This document shows, piece after piece, positions 50,231-58,484 of a stretch of 64,000 nucleotides of DNA; position 1 is the stretch's first letter, and every line of letters begins with the position of its first letter. The DNA lies in NCBI RefSeq assembly GCF_900215205.1, contig NZ_OBDY01000006.1:1-64000 (forward strand), written 5' to 3'. Below the pieces are notes generated by a model that had not been told where the DNA came from, searched no databases, and was given only the letters and a program-made list of their open reading frames with translations. The DNA comes from Paractinoplanes atraurantiacus (lineage in GTDB: Bacteria > Actinomycetota > Actinomycetes > Mycobacteriales > Micromonosporaceae). The position numbers were made by a program, and so were the translations under genes.

Positions 50231-50798
50231 CGTCCTTGGACTTCTTGGGCTTCTTGGGCTTCTTCGACTTGGCGGGCCTACCCGGTTTCGCCGTCTCGGC
50301 GGGGGTCGCCGCACCGCAGTAGGCCGCCACGGAAGCCTCGCCGCCGGCCGCGGCTTCGAGGTCCCGGCGATCCCGCCCGTTCATCGGCTTACCACCGGCG
50401 GCGGCCGTCAGCCAGGCCGCGCACCAGTCCGCTCGCGGAGGGGCCGAGCGGGCCGGCGTGGGCGCGTGGGACGGCGGGGGAGCCAGGGGAATCGGGGGAA
50501 TCGGGGCGGTCGTCGGCGTGGGCGCGGGGGTCTGCGTGGCGGCGGGTTTCGACAGCAGGCCGGTCCGCGCCGCCACGGCGGTGCCCCCGGCGAGCAGGAC
50601 GGACACCGCCGCCACGATGGACACGACGAGGGGCCGCAGGCGCTTCTTCTGCTTCGGGGCGGCCTGGCGGTACTCGGCGGCCATCGCGGCCGCCATCGCC
50701 TGCTCACCGCGCAGCTCGTCGGCGGTCGCGGGGGCGCGGAGGGCGCCGAGGAGGTGATCGAGCGCGGGGTCGTGCTCGTCCGGTGGCCGGATGGGCAT
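50220..50798 (-). CDS. Single-pass membrane protein, probable sigma-factor partner
   Basis: The 192-residue product has a cytoplasmic N-terminus (MPIRPPDEHDPALDHLLGAL), one membrane helix (PLVVSIVAAVSVLLAGGTAVAA, near 65-88) and an outer domain with two cysteines, a Pro-rich linker and a lysine-rich tail (KSKKPKKPKKSKDVSP). It starts two bases after the ECF sigma gene stop, on the same strand, with AGAGGG upstream. The arrangement is that of an anti-sigma factor, but no zinc-binding anti-sigma motif is seen, so the role is inferred from position. Confidence 0.7.
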   Translation of the reverse strand: MPIRPPDEHDPALDHLLGALRAPATADELRGEQAMAAAMAAEYRQAAPKQKKRLRPLVVSIVAAVSVLLAGGTAVAARTGLLSKPAATQTPAPTPTTAPIPPIPLAPPPSHAPTPARSAPPRADWCAAWLTAAAGGKPMNGRDRRDLEAAAGGEASVAAYCGAATPAETAKPGRPAKSKKPKKPKKSKDVSP

Positions 50799-50800
50799 GG

Positions 50801-51445
50801 TCACACCCTCTCGCTGGAGTCGCGGCTGTCCGCCGCCCGGTGGACGACCTGAGGGTCGGCGGCCAGCCGGCGCAGGCCGCGCATGGTCGCGATCCGCACC
50901 GCGCCGCGCCGCTTGCCCAGCACCCGGGCGGTGGTGGCGACGTCGAGGCCCGCCACCACCCGCAGCATCACGGCCTCGGCCTGGTCGGTGGGCAGCAGCG
51001 CGACCCGGCTCAGCGCCCACGCCGTCTCGTCACCCTCGATCACCTCGGCCGCGGCGTCCGGGCCGGCCGAGCCGGTGTCGACGGTCTCGGCCGGATCCTC
51101 GCGGCGCCGGCCGCTGCGGCGCACCTCGTCGATGCCGCGGTGCCGGGCGACGCGGAACAGCCACGCCCGGAAGGCGGCCGGGTCGCCGGTGAACCGGCCG
51201 AGGTCGCGGGCGATCTGCAACCAGGTCTCCGACGCCACGTCCTCGGCGGCGTCGCCGGCGAGCACCCGCAGATAGCGCAGCACGGCGGGGTGCAGCGCCC
51301 GCCAGAGGACGGCGAAGCCCCGCTCGTCGCCGGCCCGCGCGGCGGTCAGCGCGGCGGCCAGCTCGTCATCCTTCGGCAAATGGCGCACCCCCTCGAGCAC
51401 AGGAGCATATGCGCCCGCGAATGCGCTGGAATCTGAGCGATTCAC
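50801..51445 (-). CDS. ECF-family RNA polymerase sigma factor
   Basis: The 214-residue product has the two ECF domains: region 2 (YLRVLAGDAAEDVASETWLQ, AFRAWLFRVARHRGIDEVRR) and region 4 (LPTDQAEAVMLRVVAGLDVA, LGKRRGAVRIATMRGLRRLA). It forms a two-gene unit with a membrane protein that probably restrains it. GTG 51445 has no ribosome-binding site; a TTG about 60 bases later with GAGGGGG upstream is an alternative start. The signal it answers to is unknown. Confidence 0.88.
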   Translation of the reverse strand: MNRSDSSAFAGAYAPVLEGVRHLPKDDELAAALTAARAGDERGFAVLWRALHPAVLRYLRVLAGDAAEDVASETWLQIARDLGRFTGDPAAFRAWLFRVARHRGIDEVRRSGRRREDPAETVDTGSAGPDAAAEVIEGDETAWALSRVALLPTDQAEAVMLRVVAGLDVATTARVLGKRRGAVRIATMRGLRRLAADPQVVHRAADSRDSSERV

Positions 51446-51560
51446 GGCCTGTTTTTGTTACTCCTCAGGGCCTTGATAATGCTCACTGCGCGATTCTCGC
51501 CATTCGCGTTGAACTCCGCCCGTCCCTCTTTCTACTGTGGGGGCCGATCTGGGGGGATGG

Positions 51561-51860
51561 ATGGGCGGCGGGCGGACCGTGCACCTGGCGGTGAGCGGTG
51601 ACATCGACATGGACACCGTGGACGGCCTGGCGGCGCTGCTGCGGGAGGCGCTGGCCGGCGAGGACGTCGCCGAGGTCGTGCTGGACCTCGCCGGCGCCGG
51701 TTTCTGCGACGCCACCGGCATCCGGGAGCTGGCCACCGCCTACTCCCGGGCGTCGGCCTCCGGCATCCGGCTGCGAGTGACCAATGTGCGGCCGCTGGTG
51801 CGCCGGTCGTTGGTGATCACCGGGCTGTACGGCCTGCTCGTCACAGGAGACCGAGGTTGA
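51561..51860 (+). CDS. STAS-domain protein (anti-sigma factor antagonist-like)
   Basis: The 99-residue product is a single STAS domain (TVHLAVSGDIDMDTVDGLAA and EVVLDLAGAGFCDATGIREL). In SpoIIAA/RsbV-like proteins the motif is DSS or DST, with a phosphorylated serine; here it reads DAT, so the usual Ser is Ala. It may therefore escape phosphorylation control. It is divergent from the ECF sigma gene and its 3' end overlaps the convergent PIG-L gene by 20 bases. ATG 51561 is chosen for the G-rich site before it. Confidence 0.78.
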   Translation: MGGGRTVHLAVSGDIDMDTVDGLAALLREALAGEDVAEVVLDLAGAGFCDATGIRELATAYSRASASGIRLRVTNVRPLVRRSLVITGLYGLLVTGDRG

Positions 51861-52566
51861 AGACCTCGAACGAGGCGCCGTAGCGGACGCCCAGGCGGGT
51901 GCCGGCCTGGCGGGAGAAGCCCTCGAGGAACTCCTCGGCGTCGAAGGAGCCGGACGTCAGGCCGTTCAGGTACGCGGCGTGGGCCTCCAGCGAGCGGACG
52001 CCGAGGTCGAACGTGCCGGTGGTGTCGACGCCGTGGGTGGCGCGCGGCGAGCCGGCCGCCCAGACCTGCCGGGTGGACCACTTCTCGAGGTCGAGGTCGC
52101 GGAAGATCCAGCGGTTGGCGGCGTCGCGGGCCGCGTCGAGGACGGCCCGGCCGGTGACTATGTGGTCGGACATGTTGAGGGCCTGGCCGGCCTCGTCCCA
52201 GCTCTCGCGGAAGTTGTTCGTGATGATGATGTCGGGGCGGTGGGTGCGGATCACGCGGGTGAGCTCGCGGCGCAGCGGGACGCCGTACTCCAGGACGCCG
52301 TCGGGCAGGCCCAGGAAGTCGACCTGCTTGACGCCGACGATGGCGGCCGAGGCGCGCTGTTCCTCCTCGCGGGCGGGGGCGGCGTCGGCCGGGTCCATGC
52401 CGTCGATGCCGGCCTCGCCGCTGGTCAGCAGCACGTAGGTGATGTCTTTGCCCTGCGCGGTCCAGCGGGCGATGGCGGCGGCGGTGCCGAACTCGAGGTC
52501 GTCGGGGTGCGCGACGATGGCCAGGCCGCGCTGCCAGGACTCGTCGACGGGCTGCAATGAGGTCAT
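51841..52566 (-). CDS. PIG-L family deacetylase (LmbE-like)
   Basis: The 241-residue product has the zinc-binding AIVAHPDDLEFGT motif (HPDD, residues about 19-22) and later MSDHIVTG with another probable metal ligand. PIG-L enzymes deacetylate N-acetylglucosamine-containing molecules, including precursors of mycothiol and antibiotics. The gene immediately precedes a response regulator gene on the same strand. The substrate cannot be assigned. Confidence 0.87.
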   Translation of the reverse strand: MTSLQPVDESWQRGLAIVAHPDDLEFGTAAAIARWTAQGKDITYVLLTSGEAGIDGMDPADAAPAREEEQRASAAIVGVKQVDFLGLPDGVLEYGVPLRRELTRVIRTHRPDIIITNNFRESWDEAGQALNMSDHIVTGRAVLDAARDAANRWIFRDLDLEKWSTRQVWAAGSPRATHGVDTTGTFDLGVRSLEAHAAYLNGLTSGSFDAEEFLEGFSRQAGTRLGVRYGASFEVFNLGLL

Positions 52567-52570
52567 GCCC

Positions 52571-53209
52571 TCAGCCTACGAGGCGGCGCTCCCAGGCCCA
52601 GGCGGCGATCTCGACCCGGTTCCGGGTGTTCAGCTTGGTGTGGATGCTGCCCAGGTGGGTCTTGACCGTGCCGACCGAGATGAAGAGCTGAGCCGCGATC
52701 TCGGCGTTGGTCAGGCCGCGGGCGGTCAGCTTGACCACTTCCAGCTCGCGGGGCGACAGGCCGCCCTCGTCGGTGGCGGCGGCCGGGGCCGACAGGTGCT
52801 CCAGCAGGCGTACGGTGATCGACGGGCTGATCAGCGCGTCCCCGGAGACCGCGGCCCGCACCGCCTCGATCAGCAGGGCCGGGCCGGAGTCTTTGAGCAG
52901 GAAGCCGGCGGCGCCGTTGCGCAGCGCCTGGTGGACGTATTCGTCCAGGTCGAACGTGGTGACCACGACGATGCGCAGCGGATCGGCGACGCCGGGGCCG
53001 GCCAGCAGGCGCAGGGCCTCGAGGCCGTCCATCTTCGGCATGCGGATGTCGAACAGGGCCACGTCCGGCTTGAGCTTGCGGGCCAGAGCCACCGCCTCGA
53101 CGCCGTCGGCCGCCTCGCCGACGACCTCCATGTCGGGCTGGGCGCCGATGATCATGCCGAAGCCGGTACGGACCATCGCCTGGTCGTCGGCGATAAGCAC
53201 GCGAATCAA
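52571..53209 (-). CDS. NarL/LuxR-family response regulator
   Basis: The 212-residue product has a receiver domain with phospho-acceptor Asp54 (ALFDIRMPKMDG) and a C-terminal LuxR helix-turn-helix (LSPRELEVVKLTARGLTNAE, ISVGTVKTHLGSIHTKLN). TTG 53209 is the start that gives IRVLIADDQ at the N-terminus. It lies 14 bases after the histidine kinase gene on the same strand and forms a two-component system with it. The divergent ABC system upstream is the probable target. Confidence 0.88.
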   Translation of the reverse strand: MIRVLIADDQAMVRTGFGMIIGAQPDMEVVGEAADGVEAVALARKLKPDVALFDIRMPKMDGLEALRLLAGPGVADPLRIVVVTTFDLDEYVHQALRNGAAGFLLKDSGPALLIEAVRAAVSGDALISPSITVRLLEHLSAPAAATDEGGLSPRELEVVKLTARGLTNAEIAAQLFISVGTVKTHLGSIHTKLNTRNRVEIAAWAWERRLVG

Positions 53210-53223
53210 CTGAAGAACCGCCT

Positions 53224-54396
53224 TTAAGGAATGGGGAAGGCCGCGTCGACCACCCAGCCGCCCTCGATGCCGGGACCGGCGGTGATCCGGCCGCCGACCG
53301 CGCGGACCCGTTCGGTGAGGCCCACGAGACCGTACCCCGGGCGATCCCGCGGGGTGGTGGCGCGCGCCGGAACGCCGTCGTTGGCCACCCGCACCAGCAG
53401 CCAGTCGGGGGTGCGGCGCACCCAGATGTCGGCCACCTGTGCCCCAGGGGCGTGCTGGCGGACGTTGGTCAGGGCCTCCATCACCACCCGGTAGGCCGAG
53501 GTCGACACCTCCACCGGCAGGCCCTCGGCGTCGCCGTCGACGTGGATGCGGGCGGTCGCCCCGCCGGCCGAGTTGAACTGATCGAGCAGCACCGGCAGCT
53601 CGCCCAGGCCGGCCACCGGGGCCAGCGGCGCGTCGGGTGACGAGGACGGGTCGCGCAGCACGCCGACCATCCGGCGCATCGAGGCCATCGTCTCGGCGCC
53701 GGCCTCCTCGATCTGCTCCAGGGCCAGCAGCACCCGTTTCGGGTCCTGCTCGGCGATGAACCGGGCGCCCTGGGCCTGCACGACGATGCCGGTCACGTGG
53801 TGGGCGATGAAGTCGTGCAGGTCGCGGGCGAACTCGGCGCGCTGCTCGGCCCGTACGGCGTCGACTGCCCGCTGCCGCGAGCTCTCCAGGATGCGCAGGT
53901 AGATGCCGACGCCGATGGCGGCCGCGCCGGCCAGGGCCTGGATCAGGCCGAAGATGACGAACTCGGCCGACTGGCCGCCGCGCAGCGGCTGGAAGCTGAC
54001 CGCGGCGCCGACCGTGATGACCGCGGCCACCGCCCAGCCCGGCGAGGCGCGGCGGGCCAGCACGAACAGCACGCCGAGCAGCGCCGTCGACTCGGCCAGG
54101 CCCCAGCTGAGGTAGCTGTACTCGTTGCGGTAGCCGAGGACGACCGTCGCGGTCAGCAGCAGCGAGGCCAGGCCGAGCGCCACTGCGACTTTCGGCAGAG
54201 CGGTGGACCCCTGTTTGTGCGCGGGCAGCCAGACGATCGCGGCGGCGATCGCCGTCAGCACCTGGACCAGGGCGAGCAGCTCCGAGGTGCGGAGCAGACC
54301 CTGGGCGACGTCGAACAACCCGAGCACGGCCATGGCGGCCAGCGCGAGGAACTGCCCGAGGCGCAGCAGGATCAACCGGTTCGTGTTCGTCTGCAT
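53224..54396 (-). CDS. Sensor histidine kinase (HisKA_3 family)
   Basis: The 390-residue product has several N-terminal membrane helices, then the phosphoacceptor His194 in FARDLHDFIAHHVTG and a HATPase domain ending in GYGLVGLTERVRAVGGRITAG. There is no large extracellular sensor, so it probably senses within the membrane or through a partner, as in LiaS/BceS-type kinases. It is divergent from an ABC transporter operon, a common layout for antibiotic- or peptide-responsive systems. Confidence 0.88.
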   Translation of the reverse strand: MQTNTNRLILLRLGQFLALAAMAVLGLFDVAQGLLRTSELLALVQVLTAIAAAIVWLPAHKQGSTALPKVAVALGLASLLLTATVVLGYRNEYSYLSWGLAESTALLGVLFVLARRASPGWAVAAVITVGAAVSFQPLRGGQSAEFVIFGLIQALAGAAAIGVGIYLRILESSRQRAVDAVRAEQRAEFARDLHDFIAHHVTGIVVQAQGARFIAEQDPKRVLLALEQIEEAGAETMASMRRMVGVLRDPSSSPDAPLAPVAGLGELPVLLDQFNSAGGATARIHVDGDAEGLPVEVSTSAYRVVMEALTNVRQHAPGAQVADIWVRRTPDWLLVRVANDGVPARATTPRDRPGYGLVGLTERVRAVGGRITAGPGIEGGWVVDAAFPIP

Positions 54397-54541
54397 CGTG
54401 ACCCAGCGTAGTTGCAGGTGAGCGCGCCTTCATCGGCCGAAAGACAGATCCGGATCCCTGGCCGCGGGCGGATGTGCCGGGCTGATCAAAAGAACGAGCA
54501 TTTCCGGCGTCACCAACGACACGACGCCCAGTGGAGATTCC

Positions 54542-55297
54542 ATGCAGACGCCCGTACTCCAAGACACGATGGCGGCCGTCGCCGCGGTCGACCTGACCAA
54601 GGTCTACGGCAGCGGCGACACCGCCGTACGGGCCCTGGACGGCGTGACCGTCGGGTTCGCCCGCGCCCAGTTCACCGCGATCATGGGGCCGTCCGGCTCC
54701 GGCAAGTCGACGCTCATGCACTGCCTGGCCGGCCTCGACACCGCCACCAGCGGGCAGGCCCTGCTCGGCGGCACCGACCTGACCAAACAGTCCGACAAGG
54801 TGCTGACCAAGGTGCGCCGGGAGCGGATCGGCTTCGTCTTCCAGGCGTTCAACCTGCTGCCGCAGCTGACCGCCGCGCAGAACATCACGCTGCCGCTGGA
54901 GTTGGCCGGCCGCAAGCCCGACCACCACCTCTACGCGCACCTGACCGAGACGCTCGGCATCGTGTCCCGCCTCGACCACCGGCCCGGCGAGCTCTCCGGC
55001 GGCCAGCAACAGCGGGTCGCGCTGGCCCGGGCGCTGGTCTCGCGCCCGGAGGTGGTCTTCGCCGACGAGCCGACCGGCAACCTCGACTCCCGTTCCGGCG
55101 CCGAGGTGCTGCTCTTCCTGCGCAACTCGGTGCGTGAGCTCGGCCAGACGATCGTCATGGTCACCCACGATCCGGGCGCGGCCGCCTACGCCGACCGGGT
55201 CGTGCTGCTGGCCGACGGCCGGGTGGCCGGCGAGATCGACCGCCCGGACACCGCCAGCGTCACCGACGCGCTGCAGGGTCTGGCGGCCGCCCGATGA
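54542..55297 (+). CDS. ABC transporter ATP-binding protein (MacB/LolD-like)
   Basis: The 251-residue product has Walker A GPSGSGKST, the Q-loop AFNLLPQLTAAQN, signature LSGGQQQRVALARAL and Walker B VVFADEPTGNLDSRSG. The GNLDS sequence is typical of the MacB/LolD/FtsE group. It powers the FtsX-type permease encoded next, with which it overlaps by four bases (ATGA). The two-component system lies divergent to it. Confidence 0.92.
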   Translation: MQTPVLQDTMAAVAAVDLTKVYGSGDTAVRALDGVTVGFARAQFTAIMGPSGSGKSTLMHCLAGLDTATSGQALLGGTDLTKQSDKVLTKVRRERIGFVFQAFNLLPQLTAAQNITLPLELAGRKPDHHLYAHLTETLGIVSRLDHRPGELSGGQQQRVALARALVSRPEVVFADEPTGNLDSRSGAEVLLFLRNSVRELGQTIVMVTHDPGAAAYADRVVLLADGRVAGEIDRPDTASVTDALQGLAAAR

Positions 55298-57789
55298 GCG
55301 TGCTCCGCACCCAGATGCGCGGCGTGCTCCGCCGCCCGGCCCGGCTGCTGCTGACCGGCCTGGCCGTCCTGGTCGTCTCCTTCGTCGTCTACGCGTCGGT
55401 GCTGGCCCAGCAGATCACCGAGCGCAGCGTGCTCAACGGCCTCAGCGGCACGCCCGAGGCGGTCGACCTGGTCGTGCAGAACGGTGAGATCACCACGAAG
55501 ACGGCGGCCGCCATCGGCCAGGTGCCCGGGGTGGCCGAGGCGGTGGCCCGCATCGACGCCGGCGGCACGGTCGGCGCCCGCGACTATCTGCAACTCCAGT
55601 CGGATCCCGGCAGTGGTCCGCTGGCGCTGGCCACGGTCAAGCAGGGCCGCTATCCGCAGAAGGCGGGCGAGGTCGCCGTCACCGCGCGCACGGCCGAGCG
55701 GATGGGCATGGCCCTCGGCGAGACGGTGAGCGTCCAGCTCCGCTACAGCGAGGACGGCAAACCCCTGGCGCCGACGAAGGTCACGGTGGTCGGCCTGGTC
55801 GAGGCCCGCGACGATTACGGTTTCCAGGCGTACGCCCCGACGAGTGCCGTCATCGCGATGACCGGCGCCCAGCAGGTCAACCGGGTCGACGTCCGGTACG
55901 CACCAGATGCCGGGGACGTGCAGTCGATCATCGCGCAGAAAACGCCGGGCGCCGAGGTGTCCAGCGGCGACGACGTGCGCCACGAGGAGGCCGAGGCGAA
56001 GGCGTCCGGCGTCAACGCGGTCTTCGCGGTCATCGCCATGTTCGTCGCCATCGCCGTGGTCGCGGCCGCCCTCGTCGCCACCTCGACCTTCCGCATCATG
56101 TTCGCCCAGCGGATGCGCCAGCTCGCCCTGCTGCGGGCGATCGGCGCCGGACGCGGCTCGATCACCCGGTCGCTGGCCGCCGAGGGCGCGCTGACCGGCC
56201 TGGTCACCGGCGTCGCGGGGGTGCTGATCGCGCTCGGCGCGGGCCACCTGATCCCGGTCGTGTCCGGGTGGTTCGGCTTCACGATGTCCTCACCCGGCTT
56301 CCCGGTGCCGGCCGCGCTCGGCACGGTCGCGCTGGCCGTGCTGATCACCGTGCTGGCCGTGCTGGCGCCGGCGGCCTCGGCCGCCCGGGTGTCGCCGCTG
56401 GAGGCGCTGCGTAGCTCCGGCACGACCGGGGCCCGGCGCGACATCGGCGCCCTGCGCTGGGTCACCGGCCTGGTGCTGGCGGCCGGGGCGGGGCTCGCCG
56501 CGGCGTACGTCATCAATGGCCTGCCCGGCCGTGACCCGAAGGACTACGACCCCACGCCGATGCTGTTCGCCGTGGTCGGCTCCGGCGCCCTGGCCTTCTT
56601 CGCGCTGGTCGCGCTCGGCCCGGTGCTGGTGCGCCCGGTGCTGGCCCTGCTGGGCGCGCCGATCCGGCGGTCCGGGCCGGTGGGCCGGCTGGCGGCCGGG
56701 GGAGTGGGCGCGGCGCCGCGCCGGGCCGCCGCGATCTCGGTCGTGGTCGCCCTCGGCGTCACCCTGATCGCCGGGGCACTGGTCGGCGGGGCGTCGATCC
56801 GGGTGCTGGCCGAGCGGGAGGCTGCCGCCTCGGCGCCGGCCGACTACGAGGTGACCGGCGAGGACCAGGCGCCGATGCCGGTGGCGCTGGTCGACAAGCT
56901 GCGCGAGCGCAAGGAGCTCAGCCACGTCACGCCGTACCGGCGGATCGAGACGAAGATCGGCAACGTCGAGGGGCTGACCGCTGTCGACCTGGCCATGGGT
57001 GCGCTGCCGGAGCTGGGCAAGCTCGACGTGAGCGCCGGATCGGTGAAGGACCTGAAGGCGGGCTCGGCCGTGATCTCGGGCTTCACGGCCGAGACGACCG
57101 GCCTCGACGTGGGTGACAAGATCACGCTGCGGGCCGGGAAGAACAGCGGGACGTTCACGATCGCCGCGCGGCTGCCCGACTCCGGGCCGCTGGGCTCGGC
57201 TGTCGTGCTCGACCAGGCCGACCTGACGAAGCTGGGCGCGCCCACCACGTACAGCGGGGTCCTGGCCGACGCGGCCGTGACCGGCGAGAAGGGCCGCACC
57301 GACGGCAAGCGGGCGATCGACGAGAGCGTGGCCGGCGCGAGCTTCCACACCGAGGTGCTGGCCGATCAGCGCGATCAGATCGACGACCAGCTCACCCTGC
57401 TGCTGGTCATCGCGCTCGCGCTGATCGGGCTGACCGTGGCCATCGCGGTGGTCGGCGTCGGCACCACGACCGCTCTGTCGGTGGTCGAGCGGGTCCGCGA
57501 GTCCGGGGTGCTGCGCGCGGTCGGCCTGTCGCGGGGTGGCCTGCGGGCCATGCTGACGGCCGAGTCGGCGCTGTACGGGGTGATCGGCGCGGCGATCGGG
57601 CTGGCCCTGGGAATTCCGTACGCGATGCTGGCCGTGAAGGCGCTCGGCGTGAACGCGCCCCTGGCCGTGCCGGTGGGGCAGCTCGTGGTGGTCTTCCTGA
57701 TCCTGGTCGCGCTGACCGCGCTGGCCGGGGTGCTGCCGGCCCGCAAGGCGGCGAAGGTGAGTCCCGTGGCGGCGCTCGGAACAGAGTAG
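55294..57789 (+). CDS. FtsX-like permease of a MacB/LolC-type ABC system
   Basis: The 831-residue product has an N-terminal membrane helix, a large outer domain, an FtsX-type three-helix unit (residues about 245-375), a second hydrophobic block, and a second FtsX unit at the C-terminus (QLTLLLVIALALIGLTVAIA to ARKAAKVSPVAALGTE). It belongs to long mechanotransmission permeases that export peptides or sense antibiotics. It partners with the preceding ATPase. The GNAT gene starts 10 bases after its stop. Confidence 0.88.
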   Translation: MSVLRTQMRGVLRRPARLLLTGLAVLVVSFVVYASVLAQQITERSVLNGLSGTPEAVDLVVQNGEITTKTAAAIGQVPGVAEAVARIDAGGTVGARDYLQLQSDPGSGPLALATVKQGRYPQKAGEVAVTARTAERMGMALGETVSVQLRYSEDGKPLAPTKVTVVGLVEARDDYGFQAYAPTSAVIAMTGAQQVNRVDVRYAPDAGDVQSIIAQKTPGAEVSSGDDVRHEEAEAKASGVNAVFAVIAMFVAIAVVAAALVATSTFRIMFAQRMRQLALLRAIGAGRGSITRSLAAEGALTGLVTGVAGVLIALGAGHLIPVVSGWFGFTMSSPGFPVPAALGTVALAVLITVLAVLAPAASAARVSPLEALRSSGTTGARRDIGALRWVTGLVLAAGAGLAAAYVINGLPGRDPKDYDPTPMLFAVVGSGALAFFALVALGPVLVRPVLALLGAPIRRSGPVGRLAAGGVGAAPRRAAAISVVVALGVTLIAGALVGGASIRVLAEREAAASAPADYEVTGEDQAPMPVALVDKLRERKELSHVTPYRRIETKIGNVEGLTAVDLAMGALPELGKLDVSAGSVKDLKAGSAVISGFTAETTGLDVGDKITLRAGKNSGTFTIAARLPDSGPLGSAVVLDQADLTKLGAPTTYSGVLADAAVTGEKGRTDGKRAIDESVAGASFHTEVLADQRDQIDDQLTLLLVIALALIGLTVAIAVVGVGTTTALSVVERVRESGVLRAVGLSRGGLRAMLTAESALYGVIGAAIGLALGIPYAMLAVKALGVNAPLAVPVGQLVVVFLILVALTALAGVLPARKAAKVSPVAALGTE

Positions 57790-57799
57790 AAAACGGTGC

Positions 57800-58432
57800 A
57801 TGGATAACCACTGGCCGTTGTTCGGGCTCCGGCTGGTCCATCGCGACGTCGTGCTGCGGCCGATGCGCGAGCAGGACCTGCCGGAGCTCGCCGCCGTGCT
57901 GCCCGGCGACGTCGGGCACGACCCTCGCCTGGCCATGTGGCCCTCGCAGAGCTTCGCCGAGAACGAGCGGCGACTGTTCCGCCAGGGCTACTGGAAGGCC
58001 TACGGCACCTGGGAGCCGGCCTCCTGGGTGCTGCATTTCGCCGTCTCGTACGGCGGCCGGCTGGCCGGCGTGCAGACCCTCGAGGGCGAGAACTTCCCGG
58101 CGCTGCGCACTGTGGACACCGCGTCGTGGCTGGTGCCCGAGGTGCGGGGGCGCGGCGTCGGCGTCGCGATGCGGGCGGCCGTCCTCGGCTTCGCCTTCGG
58201 AAGCCTCGGTGCCGCCGCGGCGATCAGCTCGGCGGCGACGTCCAACGCGGCGTCGCTCGGGGTCTCGAGACATTTGGGGTACGCCGACAACGGCGTCAGC
58301 CGAATAGTGGACACCACCGGCGACGTCGTCCAGCTGCGGCACTTCCGCCTCACGGCCGAGCGCTGGCGAGGCGCCGAGGTCACGGTTTCCGGTTTCTATC
58401 CGTGCCGACCCTGGTTCGGGATGACCGAATGA
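57800..58432 (+). CDS. GNAT-family N-acetyltransferase (RimL-like)
   Basis: The 210-residue product has an RimL-like GNAT domain: VVLRPMREQDLPELAAVL, then VPEVRGRGVGVAMRAAVLGF as acetyl-CoA site and SNAASLGVSRHLGYADNG at the end. It follows the FtsX-type permease by 10 bases and is probably in the same message. It may acetylate a compound handled by the ABC system, but the substrate is unknown. Confidence 0.82.
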   Translation: MDNHWPLFGLRLVHRDVVLRPMREQDLPELAAVLPGDVGHDPRLAMWPSQSFAENERRLFRQGYWKAYGTWEPASWVLHFAVSYGGRLAGVQTLEGENFPALRTVDTASWLVPEVRGRGVGVAMRAAVLGFAFGSLGAAAAISSAATSNAASLGVSRHLGYADNGVSRIVDTTGDVVQLRHFRLTAERWRGAEVTVSGFYPCRPWFGMTE

Positions 58433-58484
58433 TCGCTGATTCGGTAGTCTCACGCGGCTCACTGAGAGATCGACGGGGGATCGC

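Noticed and set aside
52571..55168. An 865-codon frame including the response regulator
   Set aside because: The upstream part is out of frame with the histidine kinase and antisense to the ABC ATPase. The regulator itself begins at 53209.
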